This document shows, piece after piece, positions 1 to 9,625 of a DNA stretch of 64,000 nucleotides. Below the pieces are notes generated by a model. It was given only the letters and a program-made list of their open reading frames with translations. It ran no database searches and was not told the origin of the DNA. The stretch is from Akkermansia sp. Lineage in GTDB: Bacteria; Verrucomicrobiota; Verrucomicrobiia; Verrucomicrobiales; Akkermansiaceae. Location: contig JAUNER010000004.1 of the NCBI GenBank assembly GCA_030525455.1, positions 49,451 through 113,450 of the forward strand, given 5' to 3'. The first letter of the stretch is position 1, and the number at the start of each line of letters is the position of its first letter. The translations under genes and the position numbers were made by a program.

Positions 1-879
1 TGCATACACACCCAAAATGGACAAAACTGTCCCCAATGCAGCTATTAACATGGGGGCTAATACTGCCTTTACCCCCATTTCTGGCATGGTAATGTAAGCA
101 GCTGCACCAAGTGCGGCAGATGCTAAAATTGAACCACAATATGATTCATATAAGTCTGCCCCCATACCGGCAACATCGCCTACATTATCACCTACATTAT
201 CGGCAATAGTGGCAGGATTTCGTGGGTCGTCCTCTGGAATCCCAGCTTCTACTTTACCCACCAAGTCAGCTCCAACGTCGGCGGCTTTGGTAAAAATACC
301 CCCACCAACTCGTGCAAACAATGCTTGTAAGGATGCCCCCATACCAAAAGTTAGCATTGTTGTCGTGATTACAACCAATCTTTCAGACTGGCTCATTTCC
401 TGATAGAACCAATCCAAAATCCAGTACCATACTCCAATATCTAACATGGCTAAACCAACCACCGTTAGCCCAAGTACAGCCCCGGAACGGAATGCAATCT
501 GAAGCCCGGCATCTAGTGAATTTCTACAAGCGTTAGCAACACGAGATGAAGCGTAAGTGGCTGTTTTCATGCCTATATACCCGGCCAATCCAGAGAAAAA
601 ACCACCTGATATAAAGGCAAATGGAACCCATGGATTCTGAATTTTTAGCACATACGACAAATAGGCAAATAATAAAGTAATGAGTATAAAGAAAATGAAT
701 ACAATCTTGTATTGCTGTCGTAAGTAAGCCATAGCTCCACTTCGCACATGACGAGCAATCATTTTCATCATATCATTTCCCTCATCCTGGCGTTTCATTT
801 GATAAAAGAAAAAACCAGCAAAAGTCAATGCCAATAATGAAGATATTGGCACCATCCAGAACATATCACTTGAATCCAT
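1..879 (-). CDS. hppA: Membrane-bound ion-translocating pyrophosphatase, N-terminal part (cut by window edge)
   Basis: Integral membrane pyrophosphatase that couples PPi hydrolysis to H+ or Na+ export. The 293 codons present read from an ATG at 879 to the window edge without a stop. The first membrane helix is at about residues 6-26. The diagnostic substrate-binding block is present: GGGIFTKAADVGADL, then a segment containing EDDPRNPATIADNVGDN and DVAGMGADLYES, which supplies the Asp and Lys ligands for Mg-PPi. The C-terminal half, including the residue that separates K+-dependent from K+-independent enzymes, lies outside the window, so ion specificity cannot be judged. It lies downstream of fabI but behind two hairpin terminators, so it probably has its own promoter. 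Confidence 0.95.
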   Translation of the reverse strand, partial: MDSSDMFWMVPISSLLALTFAGFFFYQMKRQDEGNDMMKMIARHVRSGAMAYLRQQYKIVFIFFILITLLFAYLSYVLKIQNPWVPFAFISGGFFSGLAGYIGMKTATYASSRVANACRNSLDAGLQIAFRSGAVLGLTVVGLAMLDIGVWYWILDWFYQEMSQSERLVVITTTMLTFGMGASLQALFARVGGGIFTKAADVGADLVGKVEAGIPEDDPRNPATIADNVGDNVGDVAGMGADLYESYCGSILASAALGAAAYITMPEMGVKAVLAPMLIAALGTVLSILGVYA

Positions 880-943
880 ATCTGTAAGTAATAGAAATTT
901 CCTATAAACTAACATTCCCCCATCTGATTTTTCAAGCACAAAA

Positions 944-962
944 TCCTACTTTTTTTGTAGGA
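944..962 (-). terminator. Second hairpin downstream of fabI / upstream of hppA
   Basis: TCCTAC and GTAGGA arms flank an A-rich loop, followed on the minus strand by TTTTG. It is a short stem and may act as a backup terminator after the stronger one at 1004-1038. Confidence 0.4.
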
Positions 963-1003
963 AAAAAGCAACTCCCCCCTCCCTCTTCTTCACCTATTAA
1001 AAG

Positions 1004-1038
1004 AAACAAAAAAAAGGCTGCACTAAAAAGCACAGCCC
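1004..1038 (-). terminator. Terminator of fabI
   Basis: On the minus strand GGCTGTGC pairs with GTGCAGCC (two G-U pairs) and is followed by an uninterrupted T run. It lies about 27 bases after the fabI stop. Confidence 0.85.
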
Positions 1039-1064
1039 TTGAAAATAAATTGAAATAACAGGAA

Positions 1065-1850
1065 TTACATCCCCATAATCTGGTAGCCACCATCTACATA
1101 GATGACTTGACCGGTAATAGAAGCAGCACCATCGCTGGCAAGGAATACACCGGTAGCACCAAGTTCTTCGCCCGTGCAGGAACGGCCGAGAGGAGCGTGT
1201 TCTTCGTAAACCTTAAACATTGTGCCAAAACCGGAAACACCACGAGCAGCAAGAGTCTGCATAGGACCGGCACTAATGCAGTTGACACGAATCGCACGAG
1301 AGCGACCCATATCGTATGCAAGATAGCGAGTACAAGCTTCAAGAGCGGCCTTAGATACACCCATCAAGTTGTAGTTTGGAACGACACGTTCTGAGCCAAG
1401 ATAAGACATAGCAAGAATGCTACCACCATCCGGCATCATTGGTTCAACGGCACGAGCCAAAGCGACAAGAGAATAAGCAGAGATATCCAAAGAAATCTTG
1501 AATGAATCACGCTTTGTAGCAAGGAAGCTATCACCACCCAACGCATCCTTCGGAGCGAATGCTACAGAGTGTAAAAGACAATCAACCTTATCGGTATGCT
1601 TGCGTACGTTAGCAAAGAAAGCTTCAATAGACTCATCGCTACTTACGTCAAGGTCATAAACGGGGGTGTCTTCACCGAAACTTTCTTTAACCAACTTGAT
1701 AACGCCATCCTTGAGACGTTCACCCTGATAGTTAAAAATCAGTTTAGCACCTGCATCATGCCATGCCTTAGCGATTGCAAAAGCAATACTGCGCTTATTT
1801 GCAACGCCGACAACGACACCAACTTTGCCTTCGAGTAATTTACTAGACAT
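1065..1850 (-). CDS. fabI: Enoyl-[acyl-carrier-protein] reductase (NADH), FabI type
   Basis: Catalyses the last reduction of fatty-acid elongation, trans-2-enoyl-ACP to acyl-ACP. The 261-residue protein begins MSSKLLEGKVG and matches the family's usual length (about 260). It has the divergent SDR nucleotide fold (GVVVGVANKRSIA), the LLHSVAFAP strand, and the FabI catalytic set Tyr150, Tyr160 and Lys167 in SYLGSERVVPNYNLMGVSK. A longer reading frame opens at 1895. I reject that start because a promoter-like pair (TTGTCA and CAATAT, 17 bases apart) lies inside the extension, which also has no counterpart in FabI proteins. There is no clear Shine-Dalgarno sequence. The gene is monocistronic, with its own terminator. 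Confidence 0.95.
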   Translation of the reverse strand: MSSKLLEGKVGVVVGVANKRSIAFAIAKAWHDAGAKLIFNYQGERLKDGVIKLVKESFGEDTPVYDLDVSSDESIEAFFANVRKHTDKVDCLLHSVAFAPKDALGGDSFLATKRDSFKISLDISAYSLVALARAVEPMMPDGGSILAMSYLGSERVVPNYNLMGVSKAALEACTRYLAYDMGRSRAIRVNCISAGPMQTLAARGVSGFGTMFKVYEEHAPLGRSCTGEELGATGVFLASDGAASITGQVIYVDGGYQIMGM

Positions 1851-2081
1851 AACGTTAAATGTATATTGACTTATTTTTTTTACTTTGACAAGCAAATAAG
1901 CAGAAAATACGAACTTCCGCTCATTGTAATTGCCCCAATCAAAGAATAAACCTGCTCAGAAAGCAATTTCTCTCAGATAGGTAAAAAGAACGAGCTTTCA
2001 AATTGCCTTAACTGCCACAACAGCAGAGGAACCTTAAAAGCCGGTATTCTCACAAAATCGATTATAAAAATTCTCTAATTT

Positions 2082-2957
2082 TCAACAATGATTCTGCTGA
2101 CGGCACGCCTTTACAGTATTTGCCATCAATAAAGCAATAGTCATCGGTCCCACTCCTCCCGGCACCGGAGTAATAGCACTGCATAAGGGAGCAACTTCAT
2201 CATAAGCGACATCACCTACAATTTTGTAGCCACGAGGAGCCGTAGCATCATCCACGCGATTGATGCCAACATCAATAACAACAGCACCCTCTTTCACAAA
2301 ATCTTTAGTAACAAAATTTGGTCTACCTATAGCCGCTACTAAAATATCTGCTTCCTTACACAAATCCGGCAAATTAACAGTACGAGAATGAGCTATTGTC
2401 ACCGTCGCGTTGGCCTTTTTTGACATTAAAAGATGAGCCATTGGCTTGCCAACAATCATACTGCGACCAATAACAACCGCACGCTTCCCGGCGGTTTGCA
2501 CACCGGCAGACTCAAGCAAACGCATACACCCTAATGGCGTGCATGGCACAAATCCGGTTTCATCTTCAAGCACTAACTTAGCAACATTTTCCGGATGAAA
2601 ACCATCAACATCTTTTGCAGGATTGATAGCAAGCACAACTTCTGCTTCATCAATGTGAGGTGGTGGCGGACTTTGTACCAATATACCATGAATACTTGAA
2701 TCCTCATTTAATTGGCGAATCACTTCCAGTAGCTCATCTTGGGTTGTCTCCTCAGGAAGAACAATTTTTTTGGAATTCATCCCAAGTTCAGCACACTTTT
2801 TTACCTTAGAACCGACATAAACCTGAGAAGCAGGGTCATTCCCCACAAGAACAACGGCTAAGCCCGGCAAAATTCCCTTAGTTTTTAACTCGGCAATGTC
2901 CTGGGCTACTTCTTCCAAGACCTGAGCGGCTACTTGTTTTCCATCGATGATTTGCAT
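2082..2957 (-). CDS. folD: Bifunctional methylenetetrahydrofolate dehydrogenase / methenyltetrahydrofolate cyclohydrolase
   Basis: Interconverts 5,10-methylene-, methenyl- and 10-formyl-tetrahydrofolate in cytosolic one-carbon metabolism. It is 291 residues, the normal size. The catalytic Tyr47-x3-Lys51 pair lies in [12 protein letters not shown]. The substrate loop reads QSPPPPH where most homologues have QLPLPxH. The cofactor loop ([17 protein letters not shown]) and the C-terminal signature [15 protein letters not shown] are intact. It is the last gene of the secretin operon, and its first 28 bases overlap the end of the acyltransferase gene, so translation is probably coupled. Confidence 0.96.
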   Translation of the reverse strand: MQIIDGKQVAAQVLEEVAQDIAELKTKGILPGLAVVLVGNDPASQVYVGSKVKKCAELGMNSKKIVLPEETTQDELLEVIRQLNEDSSIHGILVQSPPPPHIDEAEVVLAINPAKDVDGFHPENVAKLVLEDETGFVPCTPLGCMRLLESAGVQTAGKRAVVIGRSMIVGKPMAHLLMSKKANATVTIAHSRTVNLPDLCKEADILVAAIGRPNFVTKDFVKEGAVVIDVGINRVDDATAPRGYKIVGDVAYDEVAPLCSAITPVPGGVGPMTIALLMANTVKACRQQNHC

Positions 2958-3658
2958 AAAAATGATTCAGTTATAGGTGGTAAATCCGGTTGTCCTAATT
3001 GCAGGGCTTCTTCCAGTAGATGCGTGTATGTTTCTAAGTCCTCTGCTGATAAATGGGGAGGCACAAAAATTCGATTTCTCCACAGCAGAGTAACATCTGA
3101 ACACGGCTTAGGTATAGGGAATTTATCCCAAGCCTTTTTTATTCGCCAACAGTTCTTGTATTCGATACAGACGGGCACAATAGGAACGCCTGTCTCTGAA
3201 GCCAATTTAATAACCCCCGGATGCACTTTGTAAATCGGCCCTTTCGGACCATCCGGCGTTATACATATACAGGATTTCCCCTCTCTCATTTTTCGTAGCA
3301 TTTCTACAAATGCCACCGCTCCTCGTCTACCCGATGACCCGCGAATAGCCCCCATACCAAACCGTGCACACACAGCTTCTACTAATGCACCATCCTTGCT
3401 AGCACTAGAAAGCACATTCATTTTCAATGAATTTTGAGTCAATGTATAAGCATACGCCGGTACGGCTATACGATTATGCCACAAGGCAGCAATAAATGGT
3501 TGCTTATAAACATCATCATGTTCCTCTTTAACGGAACGAATGTTTAAACTCATACATAATGGCTGCATCAAAGACCAAATTCCCCACCCGGCCAACTCTG
3601 TCCACCAGCGGGTTCTTTTCTCTATCGTTTTCTTTTTTAGCGTAATCTCTGATGCCAT
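2930..3658 (-). CDS. Lysophospholipid acyltransferase-like protein, DUF374 family
   Basis: Predicted inner-membrane acyltransferase of 242 residues. Visible DUF374 hallmarks are Trp60-His61 in [13 protein letters not shown], the block [25 protein letters not shown] and [15 protein letters not shown]. Known members of the wider family transfer acyl chains to lipid A or glycerolipids; the exact acceptor here is unknown. It starts 6 bases after the AsmA-like gene and overlaps folD by 28 bases, so it sits in the middle of the operon. Its neighbours (secretin and AsmA-like protein) suggest a role in outer-membrane lipid assembly. Confidence 0.88.
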   Translation of the reverse strand: MASEITLKKKTIEKRTRWWTELAGWGIWSLMQPLCMSLNIRSVKEEHDDVYKQPFIAALWHNRIAVPAYAYTLTQNSLKMNVLSSASKDGALVEAVCARFGMGAIRGSSGRRGAVAFVEMLRKMREGKSCICITPDGPKGPIYKVHPGVIKLASETGVPIVPVCIEYKNCWRIKKAWDKFPIPKPCSDVTLLWRNRIFVPPHLSAEDLETYTHLLEEALQLGQPDLPPITESFLCKSSMENK

Positions 3659-3664
3659 AGCATA

Positions 3665-5260
3665 TTACATAAAGCCATCTACTGTGACCTTTGAATTTGT
3701 AGAATTTGGTGCAGAATTAGACTTCAAATGCTTACCGGAAACCTTGTCTCGCACCTCTTTTAACATAGCGGCAGAATTATCTGTCGGGTACTGAGGGGAA
3801 CCACTAACATTCACTTTCACAATCACTTCATTACCCTCCTGTCTTGCCGCCTGAGGCATAACATTTACAGCGTAAGATGGCAGCTTAAGCTCTAAAGAAC
3901 CGGAAAGCTTATCACCTCTAGCGTATAAATTCCCAAGTACACTTAACAATCCCTGCTCTGTTAAAGAAATATTCTTAAGGGAAGCATTCATATCTGTCCC
4001 ATCTGTCTCAATAACAAATGCCCCACCAGTTAATACAGGAGATGTGTAGGAAACAAAGTTTTCACCGCCCTGACGAGATGTCATGGCATTAAGCAAATTC
4101 ATCACAGGCAAGCGTGAAAGCACAACACGAGAAACCGAGCCGGAAGTACCAGATACAGACGGACGCTTCATAGTAGCATCAACAGGTAGACCAAATGCCA
4201 AATTCATCTCATGCGTAGACTCACCTTCAATCCCCCCCATACGAACTTTCAAGAAAGACGTAAAGGTGTTACCTAAAATTTGCTCTAAATTGAAATTTCT
4301 ACCGCTTAATGTCCATGCTTTGTGCTGCAATGATGTATTATATCGCATTGCCCCGGAAATTTGGAAAGGGACTGCATCTGTCGAATTAACCATCAATCGT
4401 CCTTTATCCAACACCCCAGACATAGAGATTTGCTTGATACCCTCACTGTCAATAATAACAGATGAAGCATTCATAACCATATCCGGCCAGCCTTTAATCT
4501 TCAATTTCTGGTTGGATAAGTCTAGCACATATTCTCTATTCTTTTTAGACACATTGGCACGAATATATGCCTCAGCGGATAAATAAAAGGAACTCTTGGC
4601 ACGTTCCAGCACATAGGGTTCTGTCTCATGGGCATAGCCAATTTCAAACCTAGGAGCCGTATATCTCTTAAACCGGAATGGCAAATCCGCTGTCTCTGTA
4701 GGAATAGCAAATGTGGCATAGCCAGGACGTAGCCCAATGCGTGCATGACCAACATTCAGCCCCTCGCCTTTTACCTGCCCCATAAATAACCCAGCCATTG
4801 AAATCTCGGCTTTTACCTGGTCTAAAGTAACAAATGACAAGCAGGTATTTTCCGGGAAACGAATTTTAATACTAGAGGCACTAATCTCTCTGCCATCTAC
4901 AGAAAAATTCGAAATCTCAACCTCGCCACCCCAGGCCTGAGCCAGCTCTTGCTTCATTTGCTCAGCAAAACTATCCTGGTTAAATGAGCTTAATCGGAAA
5001 AGATACAAACCGACAGCGGCCACAATGATAACAAGTACTGATGTACAAACCATCATTAAGAAATTCTTATTCCCCAGCTGCCTTTTCTCATCAGAATCAC
5101 GATACATCCTGCGGCGTTTTTTTACACGAATCACCTTTGAGCCATCCGGTCTTACAATGACCTCACGACTACGTTCCTCACCATTCCCATGAGCATTGTT
5201 AATATGGGAGATAATATTATCCGCACCTCTCACAGGAGATTCTTTATCCGCTTTACTCAT
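3665..5260 (-). CDS. AsmA-like single-pass membrane protein of unknown function
   Basis: A 531-residue protein with a basic, disordered cytoplasmic N-terminus (KKRRRMYRDSDEKR around residues 47-60) and one membrane helix at about residues 67-88. A long, mostly beta-strand periplasmic part follows. Its alternating strands and phrases such as the EISNFSVDGREISASSIKIRF region resemble AsmA/YhdP-type proteins, which move or organise lipids between membranes; I see no firm family signature. It starts 28 bases after the secretin stop and 6 bases before the DUF374 acyltransferase. This context links it to outer-membrane biogenesis. The assignment is by fold impression only. Confidence 0.6.
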   Translation of the reverse strand: MSKADKESPVRGADNIISHINNAHGNGEERSREVIVRPDGSKVIRVKKRRRMYRDSDEKRQLGNKNFLMMVCTSVLVIIVAAVGLYLFRLSSFNQDSFAEQMKQELAQAWGGEVEISNFSVDGREISASSIKIRFPENTCLSFVTLDQVKAEISMAGLFMGQVKGEGLNVGHARIGLRPGYATFAIPTETADLPFRFKRYTAPRFEIGYAHETEPYVLERAKSSFYLSAEAYIRANVSKKNREYVLDLSNQKLKIKGWPDMVMNASSVIIDSEGIKQISMSGVLDKGRLMVNSTDAVPFQISGAMRYNTSLQHKAWTLSGRNFNLEQILGNTFTSFLKVRMGGIEGESTHEMNLAFGLPVDATMKRPSVSGTSGSVSRVVLSRLPVMNLLNAMTSRQGGENFVSYTSPVLTGGAFVIETDGTDMNASLKNISLTEQGLLSVLGNLYARGDKLSGSLELKLPSYAVNVMPQAARQEGNEVIVKVNVSGSPQYPTDNSAAMLKEVRDKVSGKHLKSNSAPNSTNSKVTVDGFM

Positions 5261-5288
5261 TTTCTTTGTTTTAGTCTGTCAAAAAAGT

Positions 5289-7739
5289 TTACTCTGCCGT
5301 AACTGATGATGTAGGTGGAGTGTAAATCTCTTTACCAGCCGGGTCTACAATCTCAGCTTTCACCATGATAATCAGGACCTTTCTTTCCTGTTTCTTACCT
5401 TCAGAGCGGAAAAGCCGTCCAATCCATGGAATATCTCCCAATACTGGGATTTTATCCTCATACTTAATTGTCGATGCTTTTTTCAAGGAACCAATAACCA
5501 TTGTTGAGCCTGTGGCCAATCTTACAGGTGCTGTTATCTTACGAGTATTAAATACAGGCTGTAAGATAAAGTTATCAGATACTTTTACCATCTGGATGTT
5601 TTGTCTATTATCATCACCCATACCAATACCAGGCATAAAAATAGGCGATGCATAGTTTATAAACCCATCGAACTCAACAATTTCGGGTGATACATTAAGT
5701 TCAACGATAGATTTATCTTCGCTAACACCAGTCACTTCAACATTGAAAATTGTTCCAAGCTGACGCGTCTCAAAGACAGATGGGTGAGCAGGAGTAACTG
5801 CCAACGATGGTAAGTCACTATCACCAACGTCTGAATTATTGGGCAATTCCGGCGGCTCATATTCCGTAGGATAAATAAAGTCACGACCGCTAAAGAAAGT
5901 AGCCGTTTCACCGGGGCGAACGACAACAGATGGATGCTGTTTCAAATCAACACCTTTCTTCTGGTCAACACCTCGCATAATCATCGCTACATCAGCTCTG
6001 CTCCAAATACCACGAAGTGTTAAAATACTAGGTGCACCACCAGGAATGTATTCTCCACCATCAGTATTTTGTGCAGATGAGCCTCGCTCAATCATGGCAT
6101 CAATGCCATTCTCTGTAAACACTTGGTTGCCAGAACGCAAACCACCTACTACATTGGCTGGCAAAACATCGCCCACTATGTTTGCGGCTCGGTCAACAAC
6201 ACTCTGGTTATACCCCTGCTTATCTGTGCCACCGCCTCCCATAAACCAACGGGTAGGGTCTAAATCTAAATTAACTAACCAATTGAAGCCCAACTCCTCT
6301 AAATCATTTTGATTCACTTCGATGAAAGTAGAACTGACCACCACCTGTAACGGCTGGGCAGCAGACTTTGCCGCTATCAGGTCTTCCAAGATAATCATAT
6401 CGCGAGTCGTACCACGGAAGAACAAAGAAGCTCCACCTTTATTATAGCGAACTACACTCCCCTCTGGTAATAAAAGCCCGGCACCCTTAAGAGCTTTCAC
6501 CGGGTCAACTCTCTTTAGAGTAGCACCGGAATCTCCCCCCTCTGCATCAAAAACGTCCCCCGACTCAGCGGCTCCGCTTGATAACTCAGAGAAAAACCCC
6601 GGCGGTAAGGAAAGTGTTTTTGAAACCATCACCCCGGAATCGGCATTTTTAGCGATAAGTTCTACACCATAAGTATTCGTACGAACAGACAAATCTGCCA
6701 TTTTCGCCAAATAATTCAAGGCTTCTCGAAGAGGCACATTTACCAGCTTCAAAGAAATCTTTCTCTCGCTATACAATTTATAAGTTTCACTATCAGGGCT
6801 ACCAAGTTGCAGAGAAATGTTTACCCCTCGTTCAGCTTGAGTTGCCGCCGCAGAATCATTTACCCTTGATTGATTGCGTAAATAATCCACCGCATCCTCT
6901 AAGGTCACTCCGTCTAATTGAATCTTAGGTAAAATAATTTGCCCCAATTTATCTTTAATGTTTAGAGACAAATCATCTATTGGCTTAGAAAACGACTCCG
7001 GTTCAACCGGAGCTTCTAACGGGCCGTATGCACGTTCCCAAGCAGCATCCACCTCTGCGATTGCCGCCGCACGAGCCTCATCACGAGCCGCATCTCTATA
7101 TGAAGTTTTATACTTCTTTACATGCTCCATTCCACGGCGAGCGGCAACATTATATGGGTCAATGCCTAATACCTTATTAAACTGTTTATCAGCCTCATCA
7201 AATTGCCCCAGCTCATAGTAACCATACCCCAACTGAAGCAACCGATTCACTTCTTCCACGTTCTTTACATGAGCAGGAGTCAAGGCAGGATTGGTGCGAA
7301 TCGGATCCTGCATTTTCTCTAAAGTATCCTTTGCCAATGAATGCGTAGGCACTTTCTTCAAGGCATCATCTAATAACCCTTTTGCCTCATCATATCGCCC
7401 AACCTTAATGAACTGCTGAGCCACAGCTACACTCGCATCTGCTATGCTAAGTTCCAAAAACTGACGCCTTTGCTCCATATTCGGAGATTTAGGCAACAAA
7501 TTAAGGCTTTTTCTATAAGCATCTAAAGCCTCTTGATACTTACCCTCCGAATAATACTGACGAGCTTGACTCAGCATAAGCATTGCTTCTTGAGCCTGTT
7601 GCTCTAAGCGTGCAGCCGCCCTACGCTCGATACCGCTTCCCTCTTGAGCCACACCTGAATACACTCCCGCACCCACAATGGCTACTGCCATTGCAATGCG
7701 ATTAAATGCCAAAACGGAGGAAGAAAATCGTCTAGTCAT
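5289..7739 (-). CDS. Secretin with N-terminal TPR repeats (Amuc_1098-like)
   Basis: Outer-membrane secretin of the type II secretion / type IV pilus superfamily. From the second Met (7739) it is 816 residues. A signal peptide ends near VYSGVAQ, then come TPR-like helices (EGKYQEALDAYRKSL; YELGQFDEADKQFNKVLGIDPYN), a short secretin N-type domain (LEDAVDYLRNQ; PLREALNYLAKMADL), an N1-like domain (VVSSTFIEVNQNDLEELGF) and the C-terminal secretin barrel ending with VPVLGDIPWIGRLFRSEGKK. TPR-bearing secretins of this layout are typical of Akkermansia. The Met at 7754 lies inside a perfect TATAAT box with ATGACG 17 bases upstream, so the downstream Met is the likelier start. First gene of a four-gene operon. 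Confidence 0.9.
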   Translation of the reverse strand: MTRRFSSSVLAFNRIAMAVAIVGAGVYSGVAQEGSGIERRAAARLEQQAQEAMLMLSQARQYYSEGKYQEALDAYRKSLNLLPKSPNMEQRRQFLELSIADASVAVAQQFIKVGRYDEAKGLLDDALKKVPTHSLAKDTLEKMQDPIRTNPALTPAHVKNVEEVNRLLQLGYGYYELGQFDEADKQFNKVLGIDPYNVAARRGMEHVKKYKTSYRDAARDEARAAAIAEVDAAWERAYGPLEAPVEPESFSKPIDDLSLNIKDKLGQIILPKIQLDGVTLEDAVDYLRNQSRVNDSAAATQAERGVNISLQLGSPDSETYKLYSERKISLKLVNVPLREALNYLAKMADLSVRTNTYGVELIAKNADSGVMVSKTLSLPPGFFSELSSGAAESGDVFDAEGGDSGATLKRVDPVKALKGAGLLLPEGSVVRYNKGGASLFFRGTTRDMIILEDLIAAKSAAQPLQVVVSSTFIEVNQNDLEELGFNWLVNLDLDPTRWFMGGGGTDKQGYNQSVVDRAANIVGDVLPANVVGGLRSGNQVFTENGIDAMIERGSSAQNTDGGEYIPGGAPSILTLRGIWSRADVAMIMRGVDQKKGVDLKQHPSVVVRPGETATFFSGRDFIYPTEYEPPELPNNSDVGDSDLPSLAVTPAHPSVFETRQLGTIFNVEVTGVSEDKSIVELNVSPEIVEFDGFINYASPIFMPGIGMGDDNRQNIQMVKVSDNFILQPVFNTRKITAPVRLATGSTMVIGSLKKASTIKYEDKIPVLGDIPWIGRLFRSEGKKQERKVLIIMVKAEIVDPAGKEIYTPPTSSVTAE

Positions 7740-7752
7740 GGGAATTTTCTGC

Positions 7753-7781
7753 ATTATAGCGAATTATTCTCCGCACGTCAT
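7753..7781 (-). promoter_or_regulatory. Sigma70-type promoter of the secretin operon
   Basis: ATGACG at 7781-7776, a 17-base spacer and TATAAT at 7758-7753. The expected start is near 7746, only about 7 bases before the ATG at 7739. The perfect -10 box overlaps the alternative upstream ATG (7754). Confidence 0.65.
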
Positions 7782-7835
7782 TAAAAAACGCCCTGATGAA
7801 CAAAAAAAATACAGATTCTCCAAATGGTTCTTATG

Positions 7836-9599
7836 TTATATTGCCGATAATTGGAAAACCGCAGCCTGCCCCGGGCGTAGGGGATACGATAGCCCTATGG
7901 TTGACAAATCGTTTTTCATGAGAATTTTTTCAGGTTCTTCCGGATAAAGCAGGTTTTCTAACTTAACTTTTTCCGAATGAATACCACACCACCCAAAAGC
8001 ATGCTCCGGAACAGCCACTTTTAAGTTAAAGAAATTAATATCGGGAGACAAATTGACAATAACAAGAACTGTTGACTTTGAATGAGCATGGTGTCTCATC
8101 ATCGCATAAACCCAATGTCCGGAGGTTTTTTCTAGAGGTTCACGACCAAAGGAGGGATTCTGCATATTTGCCCAATTTAATCCATAAAACTCCCCTTTAT
8201 CCAACGCCGGATTTTGCAAAATAGGCAATAATCGACAATGAAAATCTCTTAACTGTGCCGCACTGCCCGATAATTGAGCATCATCATACGCACCATTGGC
8301 CACCCATGCTTGTAATTGCGGCAAACAGGTATAGTCAAAAATACTCGTCTTCCCGTCTCCGCCACCGTATCCGGTAGGTCCCTCGGCACGCTCGCCCACT
8401 TCTTGACCATTATAAACCAACACGGGCCCCTGACCAGAGGCATAAAGCAAAGTCATGATAGCCGGCAAAACTTTTTCACCTACCCCCCCCCAACATTGAG
8501 GCGAACACACTCGTACCTCATCATGATTTTCTAAATAACGTACCCCGGATTTCGCATAGAACATCATATTTCTAAACAGTCTATCGAAATCATTTGCCCA
8601 CTTGCCTTCTGTATAAATGCGTCTGGATAAATGATAACTCTCTGCATCATAAACCGCATTAAAACCACAGTCTAAAAGTTCGGCACAGGGGTCGCCCTCT
8701 GTGGTTTTCATATCATCATTATAGGCTTCTGCCATGAAAAAGACATCAGAAACTCTCACCCTTGCCCTAGAAATAAGCCACCGCCAAAAAGCCATAGGTA
8801 TCATGTGAGCCATATCACAGCGGAACCCACCTATCCCCATTTCTTGCCAATAAGCAATGATAGAATCCATGATTCTCCACGTTTTAGGAGCCAGTTCTTT
8901 AGAGCAAGTCCAATGTGGTAGGGAATGCAAAGCAGAATGTCCTGCTAGGAAATTATAGCCGTAATTAAGTTTAACTGTTTCATACCAATCATATTCACCA
9001 GGCGTCCATGAAACACAATTATTCCCTGTAACACGCCCGAATGATACTTCTCCCTCGTAAATTCCATCCGGCAATTTTACAGGAGGTCCATCTCCGTTAC
9101 GATTGGTGGTTAAATAATAATACCCCTGTTCCGAAGCAAAAAATGTGTTCACATCATCACCGGCACCGAAATCTTCTCCACATTCCGATTTATAAGCTCT
9201 AGAAACATGGTTAGGCACAAAATCCATCAATGGAATCAATCCAAGTCGGCGACATCTCGTTATTAATTCCTTAAATTCACCTATTCTATTTTCCGGATTT
9301 CCCGCTAAATCCGGGTCTACATCAAAATAATCCACTACTGCGTATGGGCTTCCGGCTATCCCTTTGACAATAGATTTTGGCTGAGCCGGAATACTAGGAT
9401 AATCTGTTTGTGTAGCATGTCTCAGCACCCCCGTTAACCATACATGGGTAAAGCCCATCTTTGCAATCTCTCGCAAAGCTTTCTCAGAAATATCATTAAA
9501 CTTACCGCATCCGTTTTTCTTGATATTACCCCACTCGACCCCTTGGGTATTCATGTTGGAAAAATGACGGACAAATAATTGATAGATGACGGGACGCAT
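7836..9599 (-). CDS. Alpha-amylase family glycoside hydrolase (GH13)
   Basis: A 587-residue GH13 (beta/alpha)8-barrel enzyme acting on alpha-1,4-glucans. The catalytic triad is visible: nucleophile Asp262 in GFRCDMAHM, acid/base Glu291 in FFMAEAYND, and stabiliser Asp360 in YLENHDEVRV. The first conserved region reads LMDFVPNHVSR. No signal peptide is seen, so it is probably cytosolic and acts on stored or imported glucan, together with MalQ and the phosphosugar mutase encoded elsewhere in this window. It is the last gene of the operon with cca, 26 bases downstream of it. The coding strand carries a run of nine G at 8483-8491 (CWGGVGEK), a possible slippage site. Confidence 0.92.
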   Translation of the reverse strand: MRPVIYQLFVRHFSNMNTQGVEWGNIKKNGCGKFNDISEKALREIAKMGFTHVWLTGVLRHATQTDYPSIPAQPKSIVKGIAGSPYAVVDYFDVDPDLAGNPENRIGEFKELITRCRRLGLIPLMDFVPNHVSRAYKSECGEDFGAGDDVNTFFASEQGYYYLTTNRNGDGPPVKLPDGIYEGEVSFGRVTGNNCVSWTPGEYDWYETVKLNYGYNFLAGHSALHSLPHWTCSKELAPKTWRIMDSIIAYWQEMGIGGFRCDMAHMIPMAFWRWLISRARVRVSDVFFMAEAYNDDMKTTEGDPCAELLDCGFNAVYDAESYHLSRRIYTEGKWANDFDRLFRNMMFYAKSGVRYLENHDEVRVCSPQCWGGVGEKVLPAIMTLLYASGQGPVLVYNGQEVGERAEGPTGYGGGDGKTSIFDYTCLPQLQAWVANGAYDDAQLSGSAAQLRDFHCRLLPILQNPALDKGEFYGLNWANMQNPSFGREPLEKTSGHWVYAMMRHHAHSKSTVLVIVNLSPDINFFNLKVAVPEHAFGWCGIHSEKVKLENLLYPEEPEKILMKNDLSTIGLSYPLRPGQAAVFQLSAI

Positions 9600-9625
9600 A
9601 AGAAGAATAGATAAATGTCGTTACT

